A program made the translations under genes and the position numbers. Below, one piece after another: positions 63,848 through 64,000 of a stretch of 64,000 nt of DNA (within the stretch, counting starts at the first letter, position 1; each line of letters begins with the position of its first letter). The notes beneath the pieces are model-generated. The model did no database searches and was not told the DNA's origin. It saw only the letters and a program-made list of their open reading frames with translations. Source of the stretch: Branchiostoma belcheri (lineage: Eukaryota > Chordata > Leptocardii > Amphioxiformes > Branchiostomatidae); assembly GCF_001625305.1 (NCBI RefSeq), contig NW_017802935.1, forward strand, positions 2,026,719-2,090,718, in the 5' to 3' direction.

Positions 63848-64000
63848 GTATATATATTATATATATATGAACTTCTGTTGTCATTTCATGTCTGAACCTA
63901 CACGTTAGATAATACTAGGTTTCTATATGGACTATGTACATGCAAGCATTTGTATGTAGTCCTGAAAGTATGTGTGTGTGTAAGTAACTATAACAAGGAG
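63848..64000 (+). other. Start of intron 1 of the heat-shock-promoter gene
   Basis: Begins with an AT microsatellite (63848-63869) right at the splice donor and runs off the window. No exon seen. Confidence 0.5.

Overview
The window looks like intron-rich deuterostome DNA, most likely a cephalochordate (amphioxus, Branchiostoma). The reasons are an intact Wnt3-type ligand (a subfamily that protostomes lack), vertebrate-like NSF coding exons split by many short introns, and abundant small inverted-repeat transposons. The species call is inference. All gene models were read by eye from splice-site consensus, reading phase and protein similarity. There is one assembly gap at 45966-46229.

Layout. 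Positions 1-19293 hold no gene I can support. They are upstream or first-intron DNA of Wnt3 with several miniature inverted-repeat elements. Positions 19294-24255 (+) carry coding exons 2-6 of Wnt3; the signal-peptide exon was not found. The 4.3 kb at 24256-28568 separates two convergent genes. Positions 28569-53772 (-) carry a complete 25-exon NSF (vesicle-fusing ATPase) gene of 741 codons. Its introns contain a PIF/Harbinger-type element with an intact Myb-like ORF (32109-32882), a 2.2 kb element flanked by TTAA (41667-43822), other repeats, and a whole gene on the opposite strand (49045-52022) for a single-pass membrane protein with two internal minisatellites and an NHL-repeat domain. Positions 53773-58009 are intergenic, with a locally duplicated block and a foldback element. 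Positions 58010-62714 (-) carry a 10-exon, 445-codon protein kinase related to NIK/MAP3K14, with DFS in place of DFG and almost no activation loop. Positions 63421-63847 (+) are the start of an uncharacterised gene whose promoter has a heat-shock element, TATA box and initiator.

Context. In human 17q21, NSF and WNT3 are immediate neighbours with converging 3' ends, and MAP3K14 lies on the 5' side of NSF. The same arrangement of Wnt3, NSF and a NIK-like kinase appears here, which suggests ancient chordate microsynteny. These genes share no pathway: Wnt3 is a secreted ligand, NSF disassembles SNARE complexes, and NIK-type kinases act in NF-kB signalling. The most unusual features are a possible extra in-frame Wnt3 exon resembling the end of exon 3 (20478-20549), duplicated splice donors in both Wnt3 and NSF, the nested receptor-like gene, the degenerate kinase, and the heat-shock promoter with a frameshifted first exon.
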